Positions 42,499 through 50,298 of a stretch of 52,270 nt of DNA are shown piece after piece (the first letter of the stretch is position 1; each line of letters starts with the position of its first letter). The notes under the pieces were generated by a model. The model made no database searches, was not told the origin of the DNA, and was given only the letters and a program-made list of their open reading frames with translations. The position numbers and the translations under genes are program-made. The stretch is from Mucilaginibacter dorajii (lineage in GTDB: Bacteria > Bacteroidota > Bacteroidia > Sphingobacteriales > Sphingobacteriaceae): NCBI RefSeq assembly GCF_024808255.1, contig NZ_JANTYS010000035.1, positions 1 through 52,270 on the forward strand. Direction: 5' to 3'.

Positions 42499-42730
42499 AT
42501 TTTTTAACCTGATCTTGGTAATAAAGTTCCTTTAAGTCTGTCTGAGCATCAATATCAGGAGCATCAAGCTGCTCAATCATATCAATGATACTTTTTCGTT
42601 TAGGTGCTTTGGTGATATTTTTAAAATAATCTTCTACCAAATCAGAAACGCTTCGATGCTGTTTTTGAGCGTACATTTTTGTATCTGCCAATAAACTATC
42701 GTCGATAGTTAAATTTAACCTGGTTTTCAT
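42488..42730 (-). CDS. Antitoxin of the PIN module (DUF6364-like)
   Basis: An 80-residue protein with a ribbon-helix-helix-like N-terminus (RLNLTIDDSLLADTKMYAQK, then RSVSDLVEDYFKN). Its C-terminal half is acidic and probably disordered before binding toxin (LDAPDIDAQTDLKELYYQD). Antitoxins of this kind bind their own promoter through the N-terminus and mask the PIN active site through the tail. It lies first in the two-gene operon. Confidence 0.85.
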   Translation of the reverse strand: MKTRLNLTIDDSLLADTKMYAQKQHRSVSDLVEDYFKNITKAPKRKSIIDMIEQLDAPDIDAQTDLKELYYQDQVKKYGV

Positions 42731-42855
42731 GAGATAAATATACGCATATTTTTAAATCATGCGTGCTTTGGCGTGAATATTAAGTTAGTGCCATTTTTTA
42801 ACCTCCCCATTGCGCTACCTCAGCTTCTGTAAGTAGCCCCAAGGGATGAGATAGT

Positions 42856-43263
42856 TTACTTCCCGCTCAAAAGCTCATCTAACAAATCATCGGTTAATTT
42901 AATCCTGTCGTTTTTATTTCCCCACTTCCCATTGCCAGGAGAAAACGCGTTACGGGAATAGCCGGTTTTGTTTTTGAAATCAAATATAGCGTGGCAATAA
43001 TTATTGATCAGGAGGGAAGCGAATTGCCAATCGTTAGTCCACACAATGTTGATATTGCATTGCCTGCCTTTTTCAGTTACATGATCAACATCGTAAATAT
43101 GTAAGGCATCAAGAATTTCCTGGCCAGGCAATTTTCCTATGGCGTAAAAATAACCGGTGTTACCATCATCTTCAAAAACTACCCCATGCGACGATGTAGG
43201 TGCTACGCTATCAAAAAAAGTATCTTCACCAACAATAAAAGTTTCCTCTAATTCCAAAATCAT
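42856..43263 (-). CDS. Hypothetical protein (possibly DUF2251-like), candidate leaderless gene
   Basis: A 135-residue cytosolic protein without signal or membrane segments. It has alternating strands (LEETFIVGEDTFFD, HGVVFEDDGNTGYFYAIG, QCNINIVWTNDWQFASLLIN) and a Lys/Asn-rich C-terminal part (GNGKWGNKNDRIKL). A resemblance to DUF2251 proteins is my uncertain recollection. The function is unknown. A perfect -7 box lies four bases before the ATG, so the mRNA probably starts at or next to the start codon. Confidence 0.7.
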   Translation of the reverse strand: MILELEETFIVGEDTFFDSVAPTSSHGVVFEDDGNTGYFYAIGKLPGQEILDALHIYDVDHVTEKGRQCNINIVWTNDWQFASLLINNYCHAIFDFKNKTGYSRNAFSPGNGKWGNKNDRIKLTDDLLDELLSGK

Positions 43264-43267
43264 TTGG

Positions 43268-43275
43268 CAAAGTTA
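43268..43275 (-). promoter_or_regulatory. Predicted -7 box (TAACTTTG) four bases before an ATG
   Basis: Exact TAnnTTTG match on the minus strand. The spacing implies transcription begins at the ATG at 43263 (leaderless mRNA) or that the box is coincidental. Confidence 0.45.
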
Positions 43276-43519
43276 CGTTAAGGGAGAAGGATTTTCTTAA
43301 CCAAAGGTATTCTTACTGGCCATCACCAAAATATTCCGATTGAAAAGGAATTATCGCGTAAAAGAAATCTAAGTGTTTGCCTTCCAAAAAGCAGAGTGCG
43401 CTATCTTTAAAATGCCTTTGCTTTCATATAACCTTTAAACGCCAATCTTTTAAATTGTTGCTAATCCATTCAGTCAGCCGCATGTTATTTTAATGCAATT
43501 TCCTCGTGACAAAGGTAAC

Positions 43520-43554
43520 TTGATCATAAAATCGTCCTATTCATATTATCTTTG
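43520..43554 (+). promoter_or_regulatory. Predicted promoter of ompH
   Basis: TTG at 43520-43522 and TATCTTTG at 43547-43554 (24-base spacing, slightly long). The -7 box ends six bases before the ATG at 43561, giving a very short leader. Confidence 0.45.
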
Positions 43555-43560
43555 CGCTAT

Positions 43561-44076
43561 ATGAAAAGGCCGTTTTTAATTTTATTCGTATCGTTAAGTT
43601 TGGTATTGGCTGGTAATATGGCTAAGGCCCAATCAAAAATTGGTTATGTTGATTTCCAGGCTCTTTTAGGTCAAATGCCCGAAGCAAAAGGCATAAAGGC
43701 GCAAATAGATGCTTACCAAAAGCAATTTGTTGATCAATTGACAACCATGAACACCGAATTTCAAACCAAAGGACAGGAATACCAGGCACAAGGCCCCAAA
43801 ATGACCGATGCTGCCCGCCTCGCAAAAGAAACCGAATTACAGGATCTGCAAAAACGCATAGAAGACCTGCAAAACAGCGCACGCCAACAAGTAGAAGCCA
43901 AATCCAACGAATTGGTAAAACCATTGTCAGATAAAGCGATAGCCGCGCTTAGCGCCATAGCCAAAGAAACCGGTCTCGCCTATGTAATTGATTCATCGCA
44001 AGGTACCCAGGTAATTGTTTCGCCTGATGGAACAGATTTGATGAATGCAGCTAAAGCCAGGTTAGGAATTAAATAA
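43561..44076 (+). CDS. ompH: OmpH/Skp-family periplasmic chaperone
   Basis: A 171-residue exported protein. The signal peptide (about 1-24) ends NMAKAQ. A short strand follows (SKIGYVDFQALLGQMPEAKG), then a long coiled-coil tentacle (about 40-125) with repeated Gln/Glu/Lys. It closes with the beta segment AYVIDSSQGTQVIVSPDGTD. Skp-type trimers hold unfolded outer-membrane proteins in transit to BamA. A broken second copy of its C-terminal end lies 0.8 kb downstream. The usual neighbour bamA is absent from the window. Confidence 0.9.
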   Translation: MKRPFLILFVSLSLVLAGNMAKAQSKIGYVDFQALLGQMPEAKGIKAQIDAYQKQFVDQLTTMNTEFQTKGQEYQAQGPKMTDAARLAKETELQDLQKRIEDLQNSARQQVEAKSNELVKPLSDKAIAALSAIAKETGLAYVIDSSQGTQVIVSPDGTDLMNAAKARLGIK

Positions 44077-44228
44077 CAGGTTAACTTTTCATAAAACTAA
44101 GGGCGATTTAAATTGATTAAGGTTAAATTAGTCCGAATGGCGAAATGCGCAGTACGCCATGATTTGAACATGAGTTTGGCATAGTAAGAAAAGGGCAATC
44201 GCTTTAAAGATTTGCATAGCAAAGGGTA

Positions 44229-44383
44229 GCTCCTATGGAGCAAAAAAGCATAAATTACTTGTTCTACAAATAGGTAGCCGCTATGCGGCATCGAATATTT
44301 AATAAGCGGGAAGAGTGCCGCATAGCGGCTACCTGTTTGTAGTAAGAAAAAGAACCAGACAAGATGCCGCATAGCGGCTACCT
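44229..44383. repeat. Three copies of a GCCGCATAGCGGC-containing repeat
   Basis: TGCCGCATAGCGGCTACCT occurs at 44316-44334 and 44365-44383, and its reverse complement at 44272-44290. A related small palindrome, GCTCCTATGGAGC, is at 44229-44241. Each repeat contains an internal palindrome (GCCGCATAGCGGC, one central base). The copies are 30-50 bases apart in mixed orientation. The rest of 44077-44523 shows no gene. Confidence 0.75.
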
Positions 44384-44523
44384 ATTGTGCTCATTGAATG
44401 ATGTTACCTTATGCGGAACTGTTAAAAGCGATTTCCCTGATAGTAAGAACTACCATCTGTAAAATTCTTAAACATTTTGTAAATTCGATGTGATTTGTAA
44501 TTAAAGCACATTAATCATTGCCA

Positions 44524-44769
44524 ATGGAAAGATCCGCAATTCTGGAAAAGTTGTTAGCTAATATCGATAATATCTACGAATTGGGTAAGCAGCGCGCTTT
44601 TGAACTCGGGAATCCATTTTATGCCAAATACGAAGGTGATGGAGAATATTACACCAAAGAACTACCCAATGGCGAACGTTACCTGGTAAGCGTGGAAATT
44701 ATAGTCGACGAAAATGATATGCCTGTACAGGTAAAAGATACGGTAATTAAGCGGTTAGGTTTTCAATGA
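44524..44769 (+). CDS. Small hypothetical protein
   Basis: An 81-residue acidic cytosolic protein. The N-terminal helix SAILEKLLANIDNIYELGKQ is followed by a short beta region (YLVSVEIIVDENDMPVQVKD) and ends KRLGFQ. No family is recognised. Regular codon use and a clean ATG support it as real, despite repeats upstream and the homopolymer tract downstream. A TTG two codons earlier is a weaker start. Confidence 0.6.
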   Translation: MERSAILEKLLANIDNIYELGKQRAFELGNPFYAKYEGDGEYYTKELPNGERYLVSVEIIVDENDMPVQVKDTVIKRLGFQ

Positions 44770-44870
44770 ATCAACCAAAATTTGTATTTGTGGCCGGTTG
44801 CATTATTTTCTTTTCAAAATGAGCGATTGAGTAACACCGCTTTTGACATTATAACGGCAAATTTAAATTA

Positions 44871-44892
44871 CCCCCCCCCCCCCAAAAAAAAA
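44871..44892. other. C13-A9 homopolymer tract
   Basis: Thirteen C residues (44871-44883) run directly into nine A residues (44884-44892). Nothing like it occurs elsewhere in the window. It sits exactly where similarity to ompH begins. It may be an assembly or polishing artefact, or a real slippage-prone tract. Confidence 0.85.
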
Positions 44893-44894
44893 TA

Positions 44895-45041
44895 AGTAAA
44901 GTCGCAGCTGCATTTAACGCCATCGCTAAAGAAACCGGCCTCGCTTATGTGATCGATTCGTCACAAGGTACCCAGGTAATTGTTTCGCCGGAAGGAACAG
45001 ACCTGATGAATGCCGCTAAAGCCGAATTAGGAATTAAATAA
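44895..45041 (+). pseudogene. Truncated second ompH copy (C-terminal fragment)
   Basis: Reading from 44895, the frame gives SKVAAAFNAIAKETGLAYVI and continues to a stop at 45039-45041. The last 38 residues match the OmpH end with only two differences (Glu for Asp in SPEGT, Glu for Arg in KAELGIK). The first dozen residues are more divergent. Upstream of the homopolymer there is no signal peptide or coiled coil, so the fragment has no start. It is a relic of a tandem duplication or the edge of a collapsed assembly. Confidence 0.85.
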
Positions 45042-45151
45042 TATAAAGTAAATCAATTTAGCAGATCTGCTAATTGTTTAGCAAGTTTAGCCCGGCTTTC
45101 ATAAAGGAGCCAGGCTTTTTGTGCTTAATGAAAAATAATCCCTCTTAAAAC

Positions 45152-45184
45152 TTGCATTTATATAAGCACTTATATAAATTGCAC
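45152..45184. promoter_or_regulatory. Candidate operator of the hut MarR regulator
   Basis: ATTTATATAAG (45056+100 to 45166), CA, CTTATATAAAT (45169-45179) form a perfect 24-base palindrome at 45156-45179. It extends outward to TTGC on the left and TGCA on the right with a one-base offset. It ends seven bases before the regulator ATG. Size, symmetry and position fit a MarR-dimer site that would block transcription or translation initiation of the whole hut operon. Confidence 0.65.
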
Positions 45185-45185
45185 T

Positions 45186-45695
45186 ATGAATTTATATCAA
45201 AGCTTAGGTTACCTGGTTTTGGGGAGCAGGTTGAGACGGTTGAGCGAAGCTTTCCTGGCCGAAATTAACCGCGCTTATCAAAACGAGGGTATTGATTTTG
45301 ATGCCAGCTGGTTCCCGGTATTTTACCTGCTATCTAAAAACGACGCTTTATCTATCAAAGAATTGAGCGAGCAGATAGAGGTAAGTCACCCGGCTGCCAG
45401 TCAGTTAATCACCAACCTTAAAAACCGCGGACTGGTTACCAGCGCCACCTGTGCCGATGATGGTCGCAGGCAATTGGTTACGCTAACCGAGACTGGTCGT
45501 AAGCTGTTAGAGCAGATCCTGCCGATGTGGGAAGCCATAAACAAGGCTATGACCGAGTTGATTGATAGCGACTCTATGTCGAAACAATTGTTGCCGGCAA
45601 TAACCGCATTAGAGAATGAGTTTCGCTCTATCAGTTTATCTGATTTAATAAGTAACAAATTGGCATCCAATCTTAAATCTGCCGGCGATGAATAG
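45186..45695 (+). CDS. MarR-family regulator at the head of the hut operon
   Basis: A 169-residue winged-helix regulator. The core runs from LSIKELSEQIEVSHPAASQL (recognition helix SHPAASQLITNL) to the wing TCADDGRRQLVTLTETGR. Flanking N- and C-terminal helices provide dimerisation. It overlaps hutH by eight bases, so it is translationally coupled to it. It probably represses histidine degradation, responding to histidine or urocanate by analogy with other hut systems, although the usual HutC is a GntR-type protein. Confidence 0.85.
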   Translation: MNLYQSLGYLVLGSRLRRLSEAFLAEINRAYQNEGIDFDASWFPVFYLLSKNDALSIKELSEQIEVSHPAASQLITNLKNRGLVTSATCADDGRRQLVTLTETGRKLLEQILPMWEAINKAMTELIDSDSMSKQLLPAITALENEFRSISLSDLISNKLASNLKSAGDE

Positions 45696-47247
45696 TGTTT
45701 TTAACTACGGTATAGATCATTTGAGCATTGGCATTTGCCTTGATATTGCCGCTGGTAAAACCAAGGGTATTATCAATGCTGATGCTGATAATGCCATCCG
45801 TGCATCCTGGCGCGAGGTGGAAAAGATAGTTCACGCGCAGAAACCGGTTTACGGTATTAATACCGGTTTTGGTCCGCTTTGCGATACCCGCATTTCTGAA
45901 GCGGATACCAGTTTGCTGCAAAGTAATATCCTTAAAAGTCATAGTGTGGGAGTGGGCAGCGCCATCCCGCAGGAGATAGCCAAGCTCATGCTCATCACCA
46001 AAGTACATGCGCTGGCCCAGGGCTACTCGGGAATAGCGCCGGATACCTTGCAAAGGGTGATCTGGTATATTGATCATGATATTATTCCGATAGTCCCCGA
46101 GAAGGGATCCGTAGGTGCCTCCGGCGACCTGGCCCCGCTATCGCATTTATTTTTGCCGCTGATAGGTTTGGGTTATGTTTATGAAGATGGAACAAAATTA
46201 CCCGCCGGTGATGTATTAAAAAAGCACAACCTGCAACCATTGGTATTGGGCCCTAAAGAAGGGCTGGCGTTAATCAATGGAACTCAATTTATATTGGCCT
46301 TTGCTATTAAGGCTGTACAACGCCTGGATGAAGCCCTGAACCGCGCGGACCTGATAGGTGCCATGTCTGTAGAAGGCTTGATGGGTTCTGCCCGCCCGTT
46401 TGATGCACGTATCCACGCTTTAAGGCCGTTTAAAGGCACCAAACACGTTGCCGATAGGTTGTTCACTTTGTTAAACGGATCGGAGATCAATTCATCGCAC
46501 ATCAACTGCGATAGGGTACAGGATCCGTATTCGCTTCGGTGTATGCCGCAGGTGCATGGCGCATCGCGCAACGCCTGGTTGCATTTAAAAGAACTTACCG
46601 AGATCGAACTGAACTCCGTTACCGATAACCCGGTTATTTTTAATGCCGATGATACCATCAGCGGGGGCAACTTTCACGGGCAGCCATTGGCTTTGCCGCT
46701 TGATTATGCCACCGTTGCCGCCGCCGAGCTGGGCAATATTGCCGATAGGCGCTGCTACCTCATGAGCGAGGGCCGTTACGGTTTGCCCAAATTGCTTACA
46801 CTCGATGCCGGTTTAAACTCTGGCCTGATGATTCCGCAGTACACCACTGCAGCCTTGGTTACCGAAAATAAAACCCTTTGTTTCCCGGCAAGTGCCGATA
46901 GTGTGCCTACCTCATTGGGGCAGGAAGATCATGTATCTATGGGTTCCATCAGCGGGCGCAAGCTGCACCAGGTGATAGATAATATCGAATACATTCAGGC
47001 TATTGAATTGCTTTATGCTTCGCAGGCTATGGATTTCAGGCGGCCACTTCAGTCAACCCCGGTTATTGAGGCCTTGCATGAAAAGGTAAGGCAACAGGTA
47101 CCACATATACAGGACGACCGCATTTTTTCTGACGATATCAACAGCCTGCATCAATTAATTACAGATGGTTCCTTTTTGGCAACCGCTAATGATGCAGCTA
47201 TTAAAAACAATATAAACCTTAGCCATGACGAGTTCGGAATTTATTAA
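45688..47247 (+). CDS. hutH: Histidine ammonia-lyase
   Basis: A 519-residue enzyme converting L-histidine to urocanate and ammonia. The A144-S145-G146 triad that forms the MIO prosthetic group is in GSVGASGDLAPLSHL. The mobile loop YGINTGFGPL is at 55-64 and supplies the catalytic Tyr. The later segment SVPTSLGQEDHVSMG is typical of the family. It overlaps the upstream regulator by eight bases and the downstream hutU by 23 bases. Confidence 0.96.
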   Translation: MNSVFNYGIDHLSIGICLDIAAGKTKGIINADADNAIRASWREVEKIVHAQKPVYGINTGFGPLCDTRISEADTSLLQSNILKSHSVGVGSAIPQEIAKLMLITKVHALAQGYSGIAPDTLQRVIWYIDHDIIPIVPEKGSVGASGDLAPLSHLFLPLIGLGYVYEDGTKLPAGDVLKKHNLQPLVLGPKEGLALINGTQFILAFAIKAVQRLDEALNRADLIGAMSVEGLMGSARPFDARIHALRPFKGTKHVADRLFTLLNGSEINSSHINCDRVQDPYSLRCMPQVHGASRNAWLHLKELTEIELNSVTDNPVIFNADDTISGGNFHGQPLALPLDYATVAAAELGNIADRRCYLMSEGRYGLPKLLTLDAGLNSGLMIPQYTTAALVTENKTLCFPASADSVPTSLGQEDHVSMGSISGRKLHQVIDNIEYIQAIELLYASQAMDFRRPLQSTPVIEALHEKVRQQVPHIQDDRIFSDDINSLHQLITDGSFLATANDAAIKNNINLSHDEFGIY

Positions 47248-48895
47248 AACCTACGCCAGCCACCCGGTGTACAAGGCACCGTGTGGCATGCAGTTGCACG
47301 CCAAAAGCTGGCAAACCGAAGCGCCTTTAAGGATGCTGCTCAATAACCTTGATGGCCAGGTTGCCGAAAATCCCGACGAACTGGTGGTTTACGGCGGGAT
47401 TGGCCAGGCAGCCCGCAACCCGGAGGCATTGCGGAAGATTATTGAAATATTGCTGGAGTTGGATGAGTATCATTCGTTGTTGGTACAGTCGGGCAAGCCG
47501 GTGGGGATCATCCGCAGTCACCCTGAAGCACCAAGGGTTTTAATAGCCAATAGTAACCTGGTCCCCGCCTGGGCCAACTGGGAGCATTTTAATGAACTGC
47601 GCGCCAAAGGGCTGATGATGTATGGCCAGATGACGGCCGGTAGCTGGATTTATATTGGTACCCAGGGCATTTTACAAGGCACCTACGAAACCTTTGTAGA
47701 GTGCGGCAACCAACACTTTAACGGCGACCTGGCCGGCAAGCTTATGGTAAGCGCCGGTATAGGTGGTATGGGCGGTGCGCAACCGCTGGCTGCAACTATG
47801 GCTGGCGGCGTGTTTTTAGGTGCCGATGTTGATGCAACCCGGATTCAAAAAAGGTTGGATTCTCAGTATATCGACCGGATGACCTATTCTTATGAGGAGG
47901 CCATTGCCTGGGTTAAGGATGCTATTGCCAAAAAAGAAACCCTTTCTGTAGGCCTGGTAAGTGATGCCGGTGATATGCTGGAACGTTTGCTAAAAGATAA
48001 TATCATCCCCGATGTTTTAACCGACCAGACATCGGCACATGACCCCTTGAACGGCTATATTCCCAATGGACTGTCGTTACAGCAAGCCGCAGCACTGCGC
48101 AACAGTGATGCCGTTGAATATAAGCGCCTTTCATTAAAAAGCATGGCCAGGCATGTGGGCCTGATGCTCGATTTGCAAAAGCGTGGTGCTATCACCTTCG
48201 ATTACGGCAACAACCTCCGCGAGTTTGCCCGCCAGGGCGGCGAGCCGGACGCCTTTAACTTCCCGGGCTTTACGCCGGCCTATATCCGCCCGCTGTTTTG
48301 CGAGGGGAAGGGGCCGTTCAGGTGGGTAGCTTTATCCGGCGATCCTGAAGATATTTATACTACCGATAAGGCGCTGATGGAATTATTCCCCGAGGATAAA
48401 CCGCTTGCCAAATGGCTGACCAACGCAAGGGAAAAGATCTCGTTCCAGGGGCTCCCCGCCCGCATTTGCTGGTTGGGTATGGGCGATAGGGAAAAGGCCG
48501 GTTTGTTGTTTAACGAACTGGTACGAACAGGCAAAGTAAAAGGCCCGATAGTGATCGGTCGTGATCACTTGGATTGCGGCTCGGTAGCCTCACCCAACCG
48601 CGAAACCGAATCAATGAAAGATGGCTCAGATGCGGTATCCGACTGGCCATTGCTAAACCTAATGGCAAACGCATCGGGCGGAGCAACCTGGATTTCGTTT
48701 CATCATGGCGGCGGGGTAGGCATGGGGTACTCGCAGCATGCCGGCATGGTAGTGGTAGCGGATGGAACGGATCGCGCGAGGACTTGCTTAAGTAGAGTTT
48801 TGTATAATGATCCGGCGATGGGTATCTTCAGGCATACCGATGCGGGGTATGATAAGGCAGGAGAGTGGGCGGAGAAGTTTGGGCTGAAGGTTTAA
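47225..48895 (+). CDS. hutU: Urocanate hydratase
   Basis: A 556-residue NAD-dependent enzyme converting urocanate to imidazolonepropionate. Conserved segments include ENPDELVVYGGIGQAARN near the start. The NAD-binding region has SAGIGGMGGAQPLAATMAGG, followed by DQTSAHDPLNGYIP. The C-terminal motif ATWISFHHGGGVGMGYSQH is also present. It overlaps hutH by 23 bases. A 100-base palindromic repeat begins at its last codon and separates it from hutI. Confidence 0.96.
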   Translation: MTSSEFIKTYASHPVYKAPCGMQLHAKSWQTEAPLRMLLNNLDGQVAENPDELVVYGGIGQAARNPEALRKIIEILLELDEYHSLLVQSGKPVGIIRSHPEAPRVLIANSNLVPAWANWEHFNELRAKGLMMYGQMTAGSWIYIGTQGILQGTYETFVECGNQHFNGDLAGKLMVSAGIGGMGGAQPLAATMAGGVFLGADVDATRIQKRLDSQYIDRMTYSYEEAIAWVKDAIAKKETLSVGLVSDAGDMLERLLKDNIIPDVLTDQTSAHDPLNGYIPNGLSLQQAAALRNSDAVEYKRLSLKSMARHVGLMLDLQKRGAITFDYGNNLREFARQGGEPDAFNFPGFTPAYIRPLFCEGKGPFRWVALSGDPEDIYTTDKALMELFPEDKPLAKWLTNAREKISFQGLPARICWLGMGDREKAGLLFNELVRTGKVKGPIVIGRDHLDCGSVASPNRETESMKDGSDAVSDWPLLNLMANASGGATWISFHHGGGVGMGYSQHAGMVVVADGTDRARTCLSRVLYNDPAMGIFRHTDAGYDKAGEWAEKFGLKV

Positions 48896-48995
48896 GCCCC
48901 ACCCAACCCTCCCCTGAAGGGGAGGACTTTAAAAAGTGTTAATTGAAATTGAGTTTCCAAAAGTCTCCCCTACCGGGGGAGATTTAGAGGGGGCT
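48895..48995. repeat. GC-rich palindromic intergenic element, copy 2 (hutU-hutI)
   Basis: The left end AGCCCCACCCAACCCTCCCC begins at the last base of the hutU stop codon. The right end (48959-48995) closes with GGGGGAGATTTAGAGGGGGC. It is the same family as 14813-14940 but in reverse orientation, sharing both ends. It sits inside an operon, where its hairpins would appear in the mRNA. Confidence 0.75.
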
Positions 48996-49005
48996 ACTAC
49001 TTGAT

Positions 49006-50229
49006 ATGAAAAAACTAATAGGTCCATTCACACAAATACTCCCACTTACAGATTTACCCCTCAAGGGCAGTCTGCGGGACGAGCAATTGCACATCATCCC
49101 GCAGGGAGGTGTATTAGTTGAGGATGGGCTAATTCTGGCTGTTGATGATTTTGAGAAGCTAAGAAAGGTCAATCAATCAGCAGATATAGAAGAAGTTACC
49201 GGCGGCAGCGTATTGTTGCCCGGCTTTATAGATTGCCATACCCATATCTGTTTTGCGGGTAGCCGGGCTAAGGACTATGCTATGCGGAACAGCGGCAAAA
49301 CCTACCTCGAAATCGCGCAAACGGGCGGTGGCATCTGGGATTCGGTAACCCAAACCCGTAATGCCGATGAAGCTGTCTTGGCAGATTTACTATTGAAACG
49401 TGTACAGCGCCATACAGCAGAAGGCGTTACCACTATCGAAATAAAAAGCGGTTATGGTTTAAGCAAAGATGCTGAGCTAAAGCAGTTAAGGGCAATAAGG
49501 GCTGTTGCTGACAAAACTACTGCCAGTTTAATCTCCACCTGCCTTGCAGCGCATATGTTGCCTAAAGATTTCGCAGGAAACCATCAGGAATATTTGCAGT
49601 ATGTGTTGAACGATTTGCTGCCTCAAATTAAACAGGATGGTTTAAGCAACCGGGTAGATATCTTTATAGAACAAAGCGCTTTTAATACCAGCGACGCGCT
49701 AAACTACCTTGCCAAAGCCAAACAACAGGGCTTCGAGGTTACTGTACATGCCGACCAGTTTACTACCGGCGGAAGCGAAGTAGCCGTTAAGGCCCGCGCC
49801 GCATCGGCAGATCACCTGGAAGCCAGTACCGGTTATGAAATAAATTTACTGGCTAATTCTGGTACCGTAGCCGTAACTTTACCCGGCGCGTCGTTAGGAT
49901 TAGGAATGCCGTACGCGCCTGCCCGCAAATTGCTGGATGCAGGTGCTTGCCTGGCCATAGCCAGCGACTGGAACCCCGGATCGGCACCAATGGGCGACCT
50001 GTTGATGCAAGCCGCCGTGATGGCAGCCGCCGAGAAATTATCAGCTGCTGAGGTATTTGCGGGCCTGACCAGTCGTGCAGCACAGGCTTTAAAACTAAAC
50101 GACCGCGGTATTTTAGCCAAAGGAAAACTTGCCGATATGCAGGCCTACCCATGTGCCGATTACCGCGAGATATTATATATGCAGGGGAAATTGAAGCCTA
50201 CCCATATATGGACCGCTGATTTATTTTGA
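49006..50229 (+). CDS. hutI: Imidazolonepropionase
   Basis: A 407-residue amidohydrolase that opens imidazolonepropionate to N-formimino-L-glutamate. The metal site is CHTHICFAGSR near residue 78 (H-x-H). Further metal or substrate residues are in AAHMLPKDF, VTVHADQFT and the Asp of AIASDWNPGSAP. The length is standard. It is the third catabolic gene of the hut operon, followed after 67 bases by ftcD. Confidence 0.95.
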   Translation: MKKLIGPFTQILPLTDLPLKGSLRDEQLHIIPQGGVLVEDGLILAVDDFEKLRKVNQSADIEEVTGGSVLLPGFIDCHTHICFAGSRAKDYAMRNSGKTYLEIAQTGGGIWDSVTQTRNADEAVLADLLLKRVQRHTAEGVTTIEIKSGYGLSKDAELKQLRAIRAVADKTTASLISTCLAAHMLPKDFAGNHQEYLQYVLNDLLPQIKQDGLSNRVDIFIEQSAFNTSDALNYLAKAKQQGFEVTVHADQFTTGGSEVAVKARAASADHLEASTGYEINLLANSGTVAVTLPGASLGLGMPYAPARKLLDAGACLAIASDWNPGSAPMGDLLMQAAVMAAAEKLSAAEVFAGLTSRAAQALKLNDRGILAKGKLADMQAYPCADYREILYMQGKLKPTHIWTADLF

Positions 50230-50263
50230 TTTTTATGATTTCGTTGATCTTACAAAGCGATAA

Positions 50264-50298
50264 GACCAATGACTAATGACTAATGACTAATGACCAAT
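50264..50298. repeat. Five-heptad block running into the ftcD start codon
   Basis: GACCAAT, three GACTAAT and GACCAAT follow each other in phase over 35 bases. The ftcD ATG (50297-50299) uses the last two bases of the fifth heptad. An ATG therefore occurs every seven bases (50269, 50276, 50283, 50290, 50297). The one at 50276 shares the ftcD frame but stops after four codons. Confidence 0.8.

Noticed and set aside
44871..44883. Phase-variable C tract controlling a gene
   Set aside because: The downstream frame is only a headless ompH fragment, so there is no complete gene to switch. An artefact or relic is more likely, and the tract is reported only as an anomaly.
45042..45185. A HutP-type antiterminator or riboswitch before the hut genes
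   Set aside because: No terminator-antiterminator pair is visible; the dominant feature is the operator-like palindrome.
50264..50298. Tandem short repeats as a CRISPR array
   Set aside because: Units are seven bases with no spacers, and no cas genes are present.
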